This document shows positions 47,226-58,619 of a stretch of DNA of 64,000 nucleotides, one piece after another. The stretch comes from Taeniopygia guttata (Eukaryota; Chordata; Aves; Passeriformes; Estrildidae). Location of the stretch: NCBI RefSeq assembly GCF_048771995.1, contig NC_133043.1, positions 5,697,001 through 5,761,000 of the forward strand. Direction: 5' to 3'. Both the position numbers and the translations under genes were made by a program. The first letter of the stretch is position 1. Each line of letters begins with the position of its first letter. The notes beneath the pieces were generated by a model, which had not been told where the DNA came from, did not search any database, and was given only the letters and a program-made list of their open reading frames with translations.

Positions 47226-47687
47226 GCTGGCACACGTGTGCTCTCAGGGGGGGAGCAGCCCCTGTGCAAACCGCTCCAGCCCGCACTTCTCTCCACCTGA
47301 ACCACTGTCAGCTCTCTGTTCTCGCTGATTTTATCTGCCTTACTGCCCTTTGCTGCCAGAGTCCTGCGGGCAGGGCAGCCAGCGGGATGCTCCGGGAGCG
47401 CAGGCAGCCTCCAGAGGGAGATGCCAGCCTGGCTGTGGCAGGAGCAGCTCCTCCTCTGCTCCCAGCTCTGCTCTGGCATCACGGAGCTCGGCCAAGGCAT
47501 CCTCCAGCCCGCAGCCAGAGCTGCCCAGGACAGAGGGGTGCCAGGACTGGTGCCAGCAGCTCCCTGGCACCCAGCAGCAGGGACAGCCACCAGCTCCCCA
47601 CACAGCCCTGTGGCACTGCCAGGAAGTCACTTAGACAAGTCTAAACCACTGGTTTGTTTCTTTGGTTTTTATCCCTAGCAGAATAAA
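47226..47687. other. GC-rich noncoding interval
   Basis: GC-rich sequence. The overlapping frames of 85-137 codons on both strands have no domains. Confidence 0.35.
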
Positions 47688-48005
47688 TGATACACCTATC
47701 CCCCTGCAACCCCCAAAAGTTACCAGGCTAGCCCAGATCTGCAATGCTTTGGGGGGAAGTGTATCAGGAGCTGGGAAAAGATTCCAAAAGATTCCAACCC
47801 CCAATGTCCAATATGTTTATTCCATAGGAAGAAGGGGGAAAGAGAGCGAACAAGGAAGGGACAGAGCCTTATCTAGGCTCAGTACAGGAGGGGCTACTTG
47901 GCCCCTAGCCAGCTGAGTCAGGAAAGGAAGGAAGGGTCAAACTAACAGGTCACATCTACAGGGGTCTCTGGGGAAGGAAAAAACATTCCCCAGAGCAATA
48001 CAACA
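47688..48005 (-). mobile_element. candidate solo LTR (318 bp)
   Basis: The segment runs from TGATACACC to ...ATACAACA, so in both orientations it begins TG and ends CA. The 6 bp on its left are AATAAA (47682-47687) and on its right AATAAG (48006-48011), a target duplication with one mismatch. On the minus strand an AATAAA signal (plus tttatt at 47816-47821) lies about 130 bp before the 3' end, and an AGATAAGG box lies about 60 bp upstream of it, fitting U3-R-U5 order. A short internal duplication of aagattcca occurs near 47779-47797. No internal retroviral sequence is attached. Confidence 0.5.
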
Positions 48006-51000
48006 AATAAGCACCATATAAAATACACCAGTAACAGTCTCCCAGCTATGCACTGCATGGGTTCAGCAGCACATCACATTGGGGAGCAGCCTTAGAGCAA
48101 GATTTGGACCTCAGCTTCTCCCTGGAGCTCTGAATGCCCTGTAAGACATTGCCCCATGCAGCCAACACAGCAATAATTAATCCAGTTTACAAAACATTGG
48201 GTCCTGGGAGCACTACTGGTGCTGCTGTTCTGATGGTGTCAGCCACGGCAGGAGAAACCTTGGCAGAGATAACATTGCTGGTTTGATGAATGGGATTGCA
48301 TCTTGGTTTGAGCTGATTTTGGAGTGCTGAGAATTGGCTGTGACCCCCCACACCCCTGGGCAGCCCAACCAGGCACAGCCCAGGGAATCGGAGCATCACT
48401 TCCACGTGAGAAGAAGAGGGTGTGCAGAGGGCTCAGCCAGCTAGAGGGAGAGAGAAGCACAAGCCCCATGGGAGCTCAGTAAATCCTCCTTATCACACAT
48501 CTGGAGCAGAGAAGAGGCAGGAGCCTGCCTGAGATGTGAGCAGAGGGAAAGAAGGATGTGCTTGTGACACATCAGTGCTGGGTAGTGACAGCTTCTCTCA
48601 CGCTGAGGAGCTTTTAACCCCCCTCTCCTGGTGGGACCCAGCAAGTCTCCTCACACAAGCACTTGGCAAGGGGGAGCTCCGAGACCCCACAGCCAGGAAC
48701 CAAGCTGCTCCCCCAGAGCTCTGCCAGCGTGCCCTGAAACCACCACCCCTCCCCTTGGCTGTTCTCATCGTGTGACTGACAGCTCAAATCATCTGCCATT
48801 GTCTCTGCTCCCTGACTGGATGGCTTTCAGACAGGACACCCAAAAATACACTCTGGAGAGGCTTTTCAGATGAATATTCACTGGGGGTTGAGTTTGCATG
48901 TTTCTGCCTTGCAAACACTTGTCCCAGCGAGGAGCAGCCGTGCACATGTTCGCCAGGAAGCCCAGCACTCCCAGAAATCCCAGCTAGCTGGACACCAAGC
49001 CATGCTGAGCACACATCTTGGCAAAGCTCCTCTCTTCACTGTGTGATCAGCTCCGGGGGGTGCTGAGCAACTGCTCTGAGCACCAGGGGGTGAAGCACTC
49101 TCCAAAATCCGACCTGGTTTATTTATCAGCTTTGGGATCTCCTCTGCACGTCTCCCCAAGGGTGAAGTGTTGCTGTGCTGGAGCTGCTGCCATGACAGCT
49201 CGTGTCACTGTGCTGGCACTGCCTCTACACCCCTTTCCTCTGGGCAGCCAAGCAGAGGTGGAAATCATGGATTTAGTAAAGCATTCACAGTCCTGACTGT
49301 CAGATTTCTGCATCTTAGGTGGGTCCAGGAGGAATGCAACACGCTGGCTGCTCCAGCACCTGCAGAGAGCAGAGTGCCCCACCTCGTCCCACTCACTGGC
49401 TGGGGGAGCAAAAATGGCAAGGCTGGAAGGTGAAGTCGTGGGGCAGTGACACAGGAAAGTGCATGCCTGGAGCCCTGATCTTCGCACCACCCATCATCTT
49501 CATTTGGAAACACTCCAATCTGTCCCTTCTGAGACCTTCAGGGAGCAGGAGCTGGTCCCTGCTGCAGCCCCTGGGTCCTGGCAGGGAGAACAGGAGCCAG
49601 ACACCTTTGCTTAAGCTCAAATGACGATAAGTGCTGCTTGCTTGGCAGGTGGTCAGTGGTGTGCTGGTGGGCCAGGGGTGGCACAGAGCTCCTCTCCAGG
49701 CAGGGCAAGGAAGCAGGGCAGTGCTGACTTTCCAAGGAAGTGCTGTGTGAGTTGCTGGGAACTGCTGTGGAACATCCTCGGGACAGGCTCTGCTCAGAGG
49801 GTGGCGTGGCTGCCAGGGAGTGCAGAGACAGAACAGACACAGGCTGGCAAGGGAACCATAAACACCTCCAACAGCGTACCTAGGGACAGGAAACCCATCT
49901 CAGCATCTTCCTCGAGCAGGATGGAGGGCCTGGCCAGCAGTTTCCACTGGTGGATGTCTCCTAATTCAGAATTTGACCTTGAGATGGGTTTGAGGCAGCA
50001 AGGCTTTGGGTGAGAAGAGGCGAGTGAGGAGGGCAGGTAAGCACAGAGCCCTCGGCTGCCTGTGGGTGCAGCTGTGTGAGGGTCACTGCACTGCACACTG
50101 CTTGTCCATCACTCCTGACAGCCTGGCAGCAGCGGGCACTCACCCCTGGGATCAGCACTGGGGCTGAGTCTGCTGCTGTGGGTTATCCCTGCCCACCCTG
50201 CTGCGTGCCCGTGAAGCTGCCGGCGCTCAGGGACAGAATGTGCAAACCAGGGCCAGCTGAGCCTCCCAGGGCTGCAGGCAGAGGGGAAAGCTGCCCTTTA
50301 GCAGGAGCTACAGGAGCAGGTGGGGCTGGGCAGCCTCTGCCAGCGTGGGATGTCCCAGGCAGCTGCTGCACAGCGAGGCTGGGAGAGGGGCTGGGACTCC
50401 CCACTGGAGTCACCGTGTCATTTCCCGTGGCACCCTGAGCTGCCAGGGCTCCCCTGCCCATTCCCACAGCCCAAACGCTGCTCAGGGCATCAGCACCTTG
50501 CAAACCCTGCCTGTGCTTGCAGCCTGCTGGGGCAGGTTTCATTTGCCAGAAGGTTCAGGGCAGACTTTGTATCCTGGGTAACGTCGTGGGGGCATTCAGG
50601 CAGGCGGTTCTGTTCCCCTGGCGAGGTGGATGAGCATCAGATCTTGGAAACTCGAGGGCAGAGTTTGGAGCAGAGCAGTGCCAGGTCACAGTGCTTGGGA
50701 TTTTACTGGAGACAGAGGGGAGATCCAGTTCTGGTGTCAAATCTCCTCTGAAGGGAATCCAGTCATCTCTCTGCCGACAGTGTCTCACTCCCCCTGTGAG
50801 AGGGAAGGTCCTGAGGACTTGGTTCTGCACAAGAGGGGCTGGCCCATCTCAGAGCAGGAGAGGGCTCACAGCCAAGAGCCTGGAGCAGGGCTGACTTTGA
50901 GGGACAGGGCCAAGGCTCCATCCCTTGCCACAGCCTTTCCTGCTGCTGATGTGTGTCAGTGAGGAGGATGAGATCCAGATGGATGGGCTAAAGATGAGTC

Positions 51001-52302
51001 CTACATCATGGGACTCCCAGTCTGCTGTGAATCCTCCAAGAGCTTCTGGTTCTCCACCTGGTGAACTCCCCGATTTGGCATCATGAGCAGATGGCAGCTG
51101 AGAATGTGACATGAGCCTCAGAAAATTAGGGCAACACAAATATTTGTGATATTAGAAATAGCTGCCAAAATACAGAGCAATAGAAGACACGATTAGAATT
51201 ATAATAAGAAATGCATTCCAGAGCTGCCATGGTGCCTTAGCTTGCTTGGGAAGTTGGCATCTTGGCCTCTTTCAGAGATGCAGGAGGGACAGTGTGAAAT
51301 GGAGATGTCTGAGTATCTGTGCCCATCCCCACCTGAACATCCCTTCCTGATTTCTTCTCCCTTGTAAAGGGTTCCCTTTGAAGAGAAAATCTGAGGGAAA
51401 GACTTCCCAGCTGGTCTCAGTGGGCCAAGGACATCTTGTTTGCAATGTCTGCTGCTTTCTACTCTGTCTCACATTGAACTTCCTGGCTTTATTTGAAATA
51501 ATTTTATTTTTAAAGGTCCTGGTTTTAGCTAAAATTTCATGTCTATGGTTTTTCCTCGGCTTCTAAACATTTTTCCATGTCTCTCTCCTTTCTGAACTGT
51601 TTGCATTGCATTACTCTGTATTTAATTGCTCTGTGTACAATATGCTATCAGGATACTTTGAATCAATTGGTTTGGGAGGGGAGAGTTCCTTGAATTCCTC
51701 AGTACTCCAGCTCATGTCAGGATGCAGACACTGTCACAATCCTACAAAACCAGATCTCTCTCTTTTCTCCCAGGCTTTAGCCCTGATTTTTCCTTGGTCA
51801 TTTGGTGTGCAGCCAAGGAGGGAAGGGAACTGTCCACCACTGCAAGCCAGAGTGGGAATGCAGTTCTGTGCTTGCTGAACCAGCAAGCTGAGAATCAGAG
51901 GTTTGGGTATTGTTCAGGTGGTTTAAAGAGCTTTTCATCAGACCTCACTGCTGCCTCCCCAGTGCCATGGAGCTGCCTGCTGCTGGACAACATCTGCCTG
52001 CACAGGCTCTGCAGTGTGTTCCAGCCCTGGCACGCAGGATGGGAGCCTGGGGGTACCCACAGGTAGAATTGTGTGGATGTATCCAGGATCTGGAGACAGG
52101 AGGGCCGAAGGGATTGGCTGTCCAGGACATGGAGGTGGGACCGAGGCAGCAGGCAGCGAGGGAGGGGTGGTGGGACATGCCTGACATCTTGTGTTCCCAG
52201 AGTTTGCTGCTGCCAGGAACGCGCCTGCAGCCGCTCCCGGCACATCTGATGGCTGTCCCCTTGGTCAGCATGGCCGTGGAGAAAACACCCGGGAAATCTG
52301 CT
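48006..52302. other. long noncoding interval without recognised repeats
   Basis: GC-rich, unique-looking sequence with many overlapping frames (up to 143 codons) on both strands. None has a domain, conserved start context or splice pair. 51130-51240 and 51470-51660 are AT-rich. Confidence 0.35.
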
Positions 52303-52975
52303 GAGTGACCCTCTGCTGAGTGACCGCTCCACTGAGTGACCCTCTGCTGAGTGACCCTCTGCTGAGTGACCCCTCTGCTGAGTGACCCTCTGCTGAGTGA
52401 CCCCTCTGCTGAGTGACCCTCTGCTGAGTGACCCCTGTGCTGAGTGACCCTCTGCTGAGTGACCCTCTGCTGAGTGACCCTCTGCTGAATGTCCCCTCTG
52501 CCGAGTGACCCTCTGCTGAGTGACCCTCTGCTGAGTGACCCCTCTGCTGAGTGACCCTCTGCTGCGTGACCCCATTGCTGACTGTCCCCACAGCTCACTG
52601 TCCCCACTACTCACTGACCCCACTGCTCACTGACCCCACAGCTGACTGACCCCACAGCTGACTGACCCCACAGCTCACTGTCCCCATAGCTCAGTGACCC
52701 CACAGCTCACTGACCCCACTGCTCACTGACCCCACAGCTCACTGACCCCACAGCTCACTGACCCCACTGCTCACTGACCCCACAGCTCACTGTCCCCACT
52801 GATCAGTGACCCCACAGCTCTCAGACCCCATTGCTGACTGTCCCCATTGCTGACTGTCCCCACAGCTCACTGACCCCACTGCTCACTGACCCCACAGCTC
52901 ACTGTCCCCACAGCTCACTGTCCCCACTGCTCACTGACCCCACAGCTCAGTGACCCCACAGCTGACTGACAGCAC
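52303..52975. repeat. two-part 15/16-bp minisatellite
   Basis: The left half (to about 52570) repeats ctctgctgagtgacc with unit lengths alternating between 15 and 16 bp, depending on ccc versus cccc. The right half repeats a related unit, cactgaccccacagct, with variants actgctcactgacccc and cactgtcccc. The halves share the core ctgacccc or gtgaccc and join at gtgaccccattgctgactg. The minus strand of the left half gives very long frames (HSAEG- and SLSRG-type repeats) that result from the repeat. The array is pyrimidine-rich with TGAC-containing words on the plus strand. Confidence 0.93.
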
Positions 52976-55134
52976 TCTTTCCAAGCTGGAAACTCGTGTC
53001 CCCCATGGCTGCCCATCCTCCCAGCACAGCTCAGATGTCAGTGCAGAGCCCTTGGTGAGTCTAACTGAGGGTAACCCCACACAGTCCCTCTTAGCCTGTG
53101 GTTTTTCCCCTGCATAAAACCAGTTCCTTTCTGCAGCGTGGAAGCAAAGGTTCCCCCGTGAGCACAGCTTTGCTCACAGAACACACCAGCACTGGGACCC
53201 TGCCAGTTCCCCTGCCCCTTCTCCTTGGCCCCATGCACCATCCAGGAGGAGCATATCTGCTTCTGTCGAGATTTTCAGCATCCAGTTTTCATCCTGTCTC
53301 GTTTTTCCTCATTGTTCTCCCTAGGGATTCACTTAGCACATTCTTTAGGTGGCATTTTTGTCACTTGTTCCCACCTTTGAGCGCACACAAACACACGCTC
53401 AGATCAGAGTTAGTAATAAATACAACTATTCCTTTCAAAACAGAAACCCATTCTTGTCAAGATTCCCATCTATAAATACCTCTGAAAAGGACAAGAAAGT
53501 TTAGTTTGGCATGAAAACGTGGGTACCATGAGGAATGCCATTTTTCAGTGCTACCAGAAGGGGCCCTGCAATGGATGCATGGCATGCACACAAAGCTCCT
53601 GCCCGGAATACGTGCCTCTCCTGTGCCTGGCTCTGCACTCTGACCTATACACTGGGCATGCCTGGGAAGCAAAAGTCTGCAGAAAGCTGCAGGGAGCTCC
53701 AAGCAGTCTGACCGGACAGGCAACAGTTCACAAATTCCAGGAAAATGCCTCCTACAATGAGGTAACAAGAATAGGAGTCAGACCATGACAAGGGACACCC
53801 CCATCCAGAGGAATTTACCATCTCAGGAAGCAGGCCAAGAAGTGACTTGCTGGGGAGGGACTTCCCTGAGCTGGCGGGTGACAAAGGCAGGTTCCCTGAG
53901 CCTCTGTGCCAGCCACTGCTCTTCCTCCAGCTGGAGGTGCCCCCAGAGCCCGCTGGCCCTGCTCATCTCAGAGACACGTGCTGCTCTGGGCTGCTTTTTG
54001 ATCTGCCCTCCAGCAGCCCTTGCCTTCTCCAGGGGACCTTGCACCTTTGCTGGAAGAACCTGCTCTCCCCACACCGATTCCTCCCTTCCCACAGCACATT
54101 CCCCCTCCTCAGAGCCCTGCCCAGCCCTGCTCCCACACTCTGTCGGGCCAGGCTGGAGGCTCAGGGCACGCCTGGCTGCTGTGGCTGTGTTTGTCAAGTG
54201 CCAGTGCCTTTCTGACTGGCTGATACAGCTTCCACAGGCATCTGGGTACCCCCCAAATCGTGTGTGAACAGCGAGAGCTCACCCAGCTTTGCTTCTCCAA
54301 AGGGCTCACCCTTCCCCAGGTGGATGCCCTGTGTCTCTGGCACACCTCAAGGGCAGAAAGAAGAATGCCAAGGACTCTCTCATCCCCTGCACTCCAGACA
54401 CTGAACTGGGGTCTGTGGGAGCAGAACAGCCCCTCGTCCCTCTTATCACCTCCTGGGAAGAGCCCCACCTGTGCTGGCTGCTGGGGAAGCTGATAGTGAG
54501 GTCCTGAGGTCAGGCCATCTCTGAGTGAAGCCCCCCTGTCTCCACTCAAAATCCTTTCCCCTTCTGGGTGGTGAAGCCATGTCTGGAGAGGCTGAGCACT
54601 CTGGGCAGGAGACACATTTGGCTAATCTCTGGCTGTGGCTGGCTGCTCAGAGCACAGCTGACACCTGTCAAAGTGATAGCAGAGGTGGCTTCCCAAAGAG
54701 GCCTGTCCTCCAAATCCTCTGAGCTAGCGGCAAGTAGGAGCCAGCAGCCTTTAGCCCTTATCTCCCAGCTCTGCTGAGAGGAACCTGAGGTGTGTGAAGG
54801 CAGCTTTATCTCCCAAAGTGACAAAATGACTCCAGTCAATAGGCTACCGGGCTGGGGAAGGTCCCAGCCGTGTTTCTGGGGCATGTTTTGAACCAGCACA
54901 GCTCAGCTCTGAGCTGGGAGGAGCTGATGGAGGAGCAGGAGCAGGGCACAGGGCCAGAGCCACCCTTTGGAGGGCAGGGTGGCACAGGCTCATCCAGAAG
55001 CTGTCTCAAGGTGTTTGTCAGAAAGATGAGCCCAGAGGTGTCACCCAGAGAACTCTCACGTTTTTCCTCTTTGGTAAAACCCAGGTTGCTGAGCAGGAGA
55101 AGCAGCCAGGTGTCCCATCAGAGGAAATGGCTCC
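52976..55134. other. noncoding interval
   Basis: Unique sequence with GC-rich overlapping frames. A Cys-rich frame at 53519-53788 (CYQKGPCNGCMACTQSSC) has no homologous domain that I recognise and no splice pair. Immediately left of 55135 lies GGCTCC, the left target duplication of the next LTR. Confidence 0.35.
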
Positions 55135-55752
55135 TGTCGGAATCTGAGGTATTGATGATTCCCAGATTGTAGAAAGTCTCTGTCTTTCTGCCCCGCTGCC
55201 AAAGCAGAAGCCATAATTCGTCTGTGCTGGTTTCAAGGTTGTTTATTCTGTTTATCTCTAACATGTTCTGCTGCCCTGCCGCAGCTCTGTCCTGCAGGGC
55301 AGCGTGTGGGGCTCTGCCCTCAATGGGATGGTACAAACATTAAATACCACAAACTACCTGTGCTGGATTTACAATAACGTGCCAATATCTGTCACCTACG
55401 TTGGACAGTGTGTCCCCAGCCTAAACCAACAGAAAAATGCCAACACCACAGTGAAACATGGAGGGCATGAAGAAGGAGAAAAAGGACAAGGCACACCCAA
55501 TTTCCTCCATCTTGTCCCCTTTGGACCCCTCATCTAGAATCCTAAAATTTTACTTTTGCACCTGTGCCACACTTAATTATTACTTACATCAAACACTCAG
55601 AGATGGTAATTGATCCTGTAAGATTGAAAACTCTTTTCCCTGGACAGAGATCACAGCCAGTGTCTCTGGGGGCTCTGTCCAGGGGGGTTCCTGACCCCTG
55701 CCAGGGTCCCAGACCTGCCAGGGCAGCCGGAGGGATGCCCTGGACTCCCACA
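55135..55752 (-). mobile_element. solo LTR, copy 1 (618 bp, ERVK-like)
   Basis: The element begins TGTCGGAATC and ends GGACTCCCACA on the plus strand, so it has the TG...CA ends of a retroviral LTR. It is flanked by an exact 6-bp duplication GGCTCC (55129-55134 and 55753-55758). Six-base duplications are typical of class II (ERVK-type) integrases. Orientation is inferred as minus: reversed, TATTTAA (plus ttaaata at 55340-55346) is followed about 100 bp later by AATAAA (plus tttatt at 55242-55247). No gag, pol or env sequence flanks it. Intact duplication implies loss of the internal part by LTR-LTR recombination. A 77-codon plus-strand frame at 55304-55537 is antisense to the inferred LTR and probably incidental. 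Confidence 0.85.
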
Positions 55753-58002
55753 GGCTCCAGCACACACCTCTGGGCAGAGCTGTGGGTGTTGCTGAGCTGC
55801 TCTGCAGGCCCTGCACTCGGAGGGTGATGAACATCAGCCCACAGAGCAATCCAGCCACAGAGGACGGGCAGTACCCAACCAGAGCAGCCATCTCCCTCTT
55901 TTAGCTCTCTCCCAGCTGCTTCCCTCCTTCTCCCCTACGAGGGAAACTGGTGACCAGAGCCCCAGGGTCAGGGCCATGCTCAGAGGAGCTGCCGTGTCCC
56001 GATTATGTCATTGGAAGCCAGAAAGAAAACCAGGTTTTTCGCATTTTTTCCCCAAATGTCATTTCCATTAGGTCGTCTGTTGCAGCCAATTTAAGCTCTC
56101 AGCAGAATTCCCACCAAATTTTATATCAACTATTTTAGGGTAGGGTTTAAAAAAGTGAAAGAGTTTGACTAATTTTAAACCCAGTGTTCCCGAGGGACAC
56201 TTAACAAAACACACAATGTCTAAAAACCTTTGGAGTTTCAAGGAGTTCAAAATAACATTCCAGAAGGGATCTTTAGAAAAATGTTCCTGCACCGGTCCTG
56301 TTCCCGCCGCTGGGCTGGGCCCACTCCCTTTAATATCCCACATTTGTTTTCCATTTAGCTATCAAACCTACATTAAAATAAAATCTCAGAGTAAATGAAA
56401 TCAAGCTAACCTGCCTCCTTTCATTTCCAGAATATTTAAGGCGTATTAAAGGAGCGGAGTCTGTCTATTTTCATTGCCAGGGGGGTCAGGTAGCTCATGA
56501 GCTGCATCTCTGAGCCCGTGGGATGGGGTCAGGGCTGAGCACACCTTTGCTTTCCTTCATCCCAAACCCTCATGCTCTGCTCCAGCAGCCCTGAAACCAC
56601 TCCAGCAGAGAAGTTCTAGGGGTGCCAGCCCCACTGTGAGCCTAGCTGCCACTCTCAGGGAATCCATAAATCTCATTTTACACTAATCCAAGGGCTCTGT
56701 GAAGCTCCCTCTGTACTTTTTGTCTGGAGAAACTGGATGTGTTTAGAGATGGTTTTATTAAAAGAGGCTTGGAAAGAGTTATTTAAATCACCCTGCTTGG
56801 CAACCTGACCAAATTACCTGTGCTGAGCCCAAAATAAAAGCACTCTGTCACTTGCAGAATCCCATACCTTATATAAATACCAAAAAGCTTTCCTCGCTTG
56901 ACAAAAAAAAAGTGGTTTTTTGTTAGTGCTCCCCTCAGTCACTACTGCCCCTTTCTCACCCCTTTGCCCAGGTTGCCCAGTGTCAGGGCTGGTGCCCAGC
57001 TCGGTGGCAGGTGGATTTTTGGGGGTTAACACCTGAAATTCCGTGTGGGAATGAGCCTCATCTTTGTACATCATCATCTTCACCACCCTTCTGGTGAAGG
57101 CAGCCCTTTGGAAGTCATTTTACATTTCTTGATTTGTGTGGTGGGAAGTGATAGTGACAATGTGAGATCTTTGGGAAGGAAGTTTTATTTTGTCTAGTTT
57201 ATTCCTAGTTTTCATAGTATGGATGCCCTTCGAGTCAAACATTTAAATTTTACCTTCTTTTTTTTTCATAAAATAAATAAGAATTTCTATGAGTCAACAT
57301 CTTCCCAGAGAGCATTTGCTAAAATATTAACTGTGCAAGTAGCTCAATACAAAGATTTCCCTCTTTCCATGAACAGCAGACGACATTTCTTTTTGTCAGC
57401 AAAGATATTTCAGATTTATTGAAGCATAGTAGGATAATCTGTGTCCCAAACATACAAACAAAACTATAAATAGTTCAGGAAGATAAGAAAAGTATCTTAC
57501 GTAAATACTCAGCCTAAAATGAATCCAGAATCCAGGAATCCTTCCTTGCTCCCCACTATATTTAACATTTCCAGATGTGTCTGGATGACCAGTTTGGGAT
57601 TAAGGGGTCTGAAGCTGCATGGCGTGGGGCCCACTCCCCAGAGACAATAAATTGGAATAAATGTCCTTTATATATATATATATAAATAAATCTACTTTTC
57701 TACAGCTGTCACTGTCCTGCACAAGTATTTGCTGTTTCACAACAGAGATGGTTTTCAGTGGATTTTGCCTGTCCTGTAGATCATCACCAGGCGGTTTCTT
57801 TTCCTTACTGTGGCTTCAAACTCTTTTATCCCTTTGTGCCACCTGCTCCTGTGGTCTTCACACAGAACACACTCAGATGTTGCAGTGGATCAAGGGCCTA
57901 AGGGTTCTTCACATTATCTTGTCCGTGATCTTGGTCAGGAAGAAATGTCACACCTTGCAGTCTGTAGCACGAGACAAAAGCTGAACTCCACATCTCATTT
58001 TT
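55753..58002. other. noncoding interval between the two LTRs
   Basis: About 2.25 kb with no retroviral reading frames, so the flanking LTRs do not delimit a provirus. AT-rich parts: 56040-56240, 56330-56480 and 57200-57540. A (TA)n run lies at about 57669-57685. No gene or other repeat was recognised. Confidence 0.45.
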
Positions 58003-58619
58003 TGTTGGAATCTGAGGTATTGATGATCCCGAGATTGTAGAAAGTCTCTGTCTGTCAGCCCCGCTGCCAAAGCAGAAGCCATAATTCGTCTGTGCTGTTT
58101 CAAGGTTGTTTATTCTGTTTATCTCTAACATGTTCTGCTGCCCTGCCGCAGCTCTGTCCTGCAGGGCAGCGTGTGGGGCTCTGCCCTCAGTGGGATGTTA
58201 CAAACATTAAATACCACAAACTACCTGTGCTGGATTTACAATAACGTGCCAATATCTGTCACCTACGTTGGACAGTGTGTCCCCAGCCTAAACCAACAGA
58301 AAAATGCCAACACCACAGTGAAACATGGAGGGCATGAAGAAGGAGAAAAAGGACAAGGCACACCCAATTTCCTCCATCTTGTCCCCTTTGAACCCCTAAT
58401 CTAGAATCCTAAAAATTTACTTTTGCACCCATGCCACACTTAATTATTACTCATATCAAACACTCAGAGCTTGTAATTGAACCTGTAAGATTGAAAACTC
58501 TTTTGCATGGACAGAGATCACAGCCAGTGTCTCTGGGGGCTCTGTCCAGGGGGGTTCCTGACCCCTGCCAGGGTCCCAGACCTTCCAGGGCAGCCAGAGG
58601 GATGCCCTGGATTCCCACA
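58003..58619 (-). mobile_element. solo LTR, copy 2 (617 bp, same family)
   Basis: Collinear with the LTR at 55135 over its whole length, with roughly two dozen single-base differences by eye (about 96% identity). It begins TGTTGGAATC and ends GGATTCCCACA. The flanks are ATTTTT (57997-58002) and ATTTTC (58620-58625), a 6-bp target duplication with one mismatch. The outer flanks of the pair do not match each other (GGCTCC versus ATTTTC), so these are two independent insertions in the same orientation. The same TATTTAA (58207-58213) and AATAAA (58109-58114) motifs are present on the minus strand. Confidence 0.85.

Noticed and set aside
51895..52623. Open frames of 242 and 220 codons on the minus strand
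   Set aside because: Most of the length lies in the 15/16-bp minisatellite; the rest has no domain.
52303..52975. CRISPR-like array
   Set aside because: Units are contiguous 15/16-bp tandem repeats without unique spacers, in vertebrate DNA with CR1 elements.
53519..53788. Small Cys-rich protein
   Set aside because: No signal peptide, no recognised Cys framework and no exon structure; cysteines fall in one short chance stretch.
55304..58404. Two matching 77-codon frames inside the LTR copies
   Set aside because: They run antisense to the inferred LTR orientation and are similar simply because the LTRs are similar; no evidence of translation.
55135..58619. A single provirus with 5' and 3' LTRs
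   Set aside because: The outer flanks do not match, each LTR has its own target duplication, and the 2.25 kb between them contain no retroviral reading frames.
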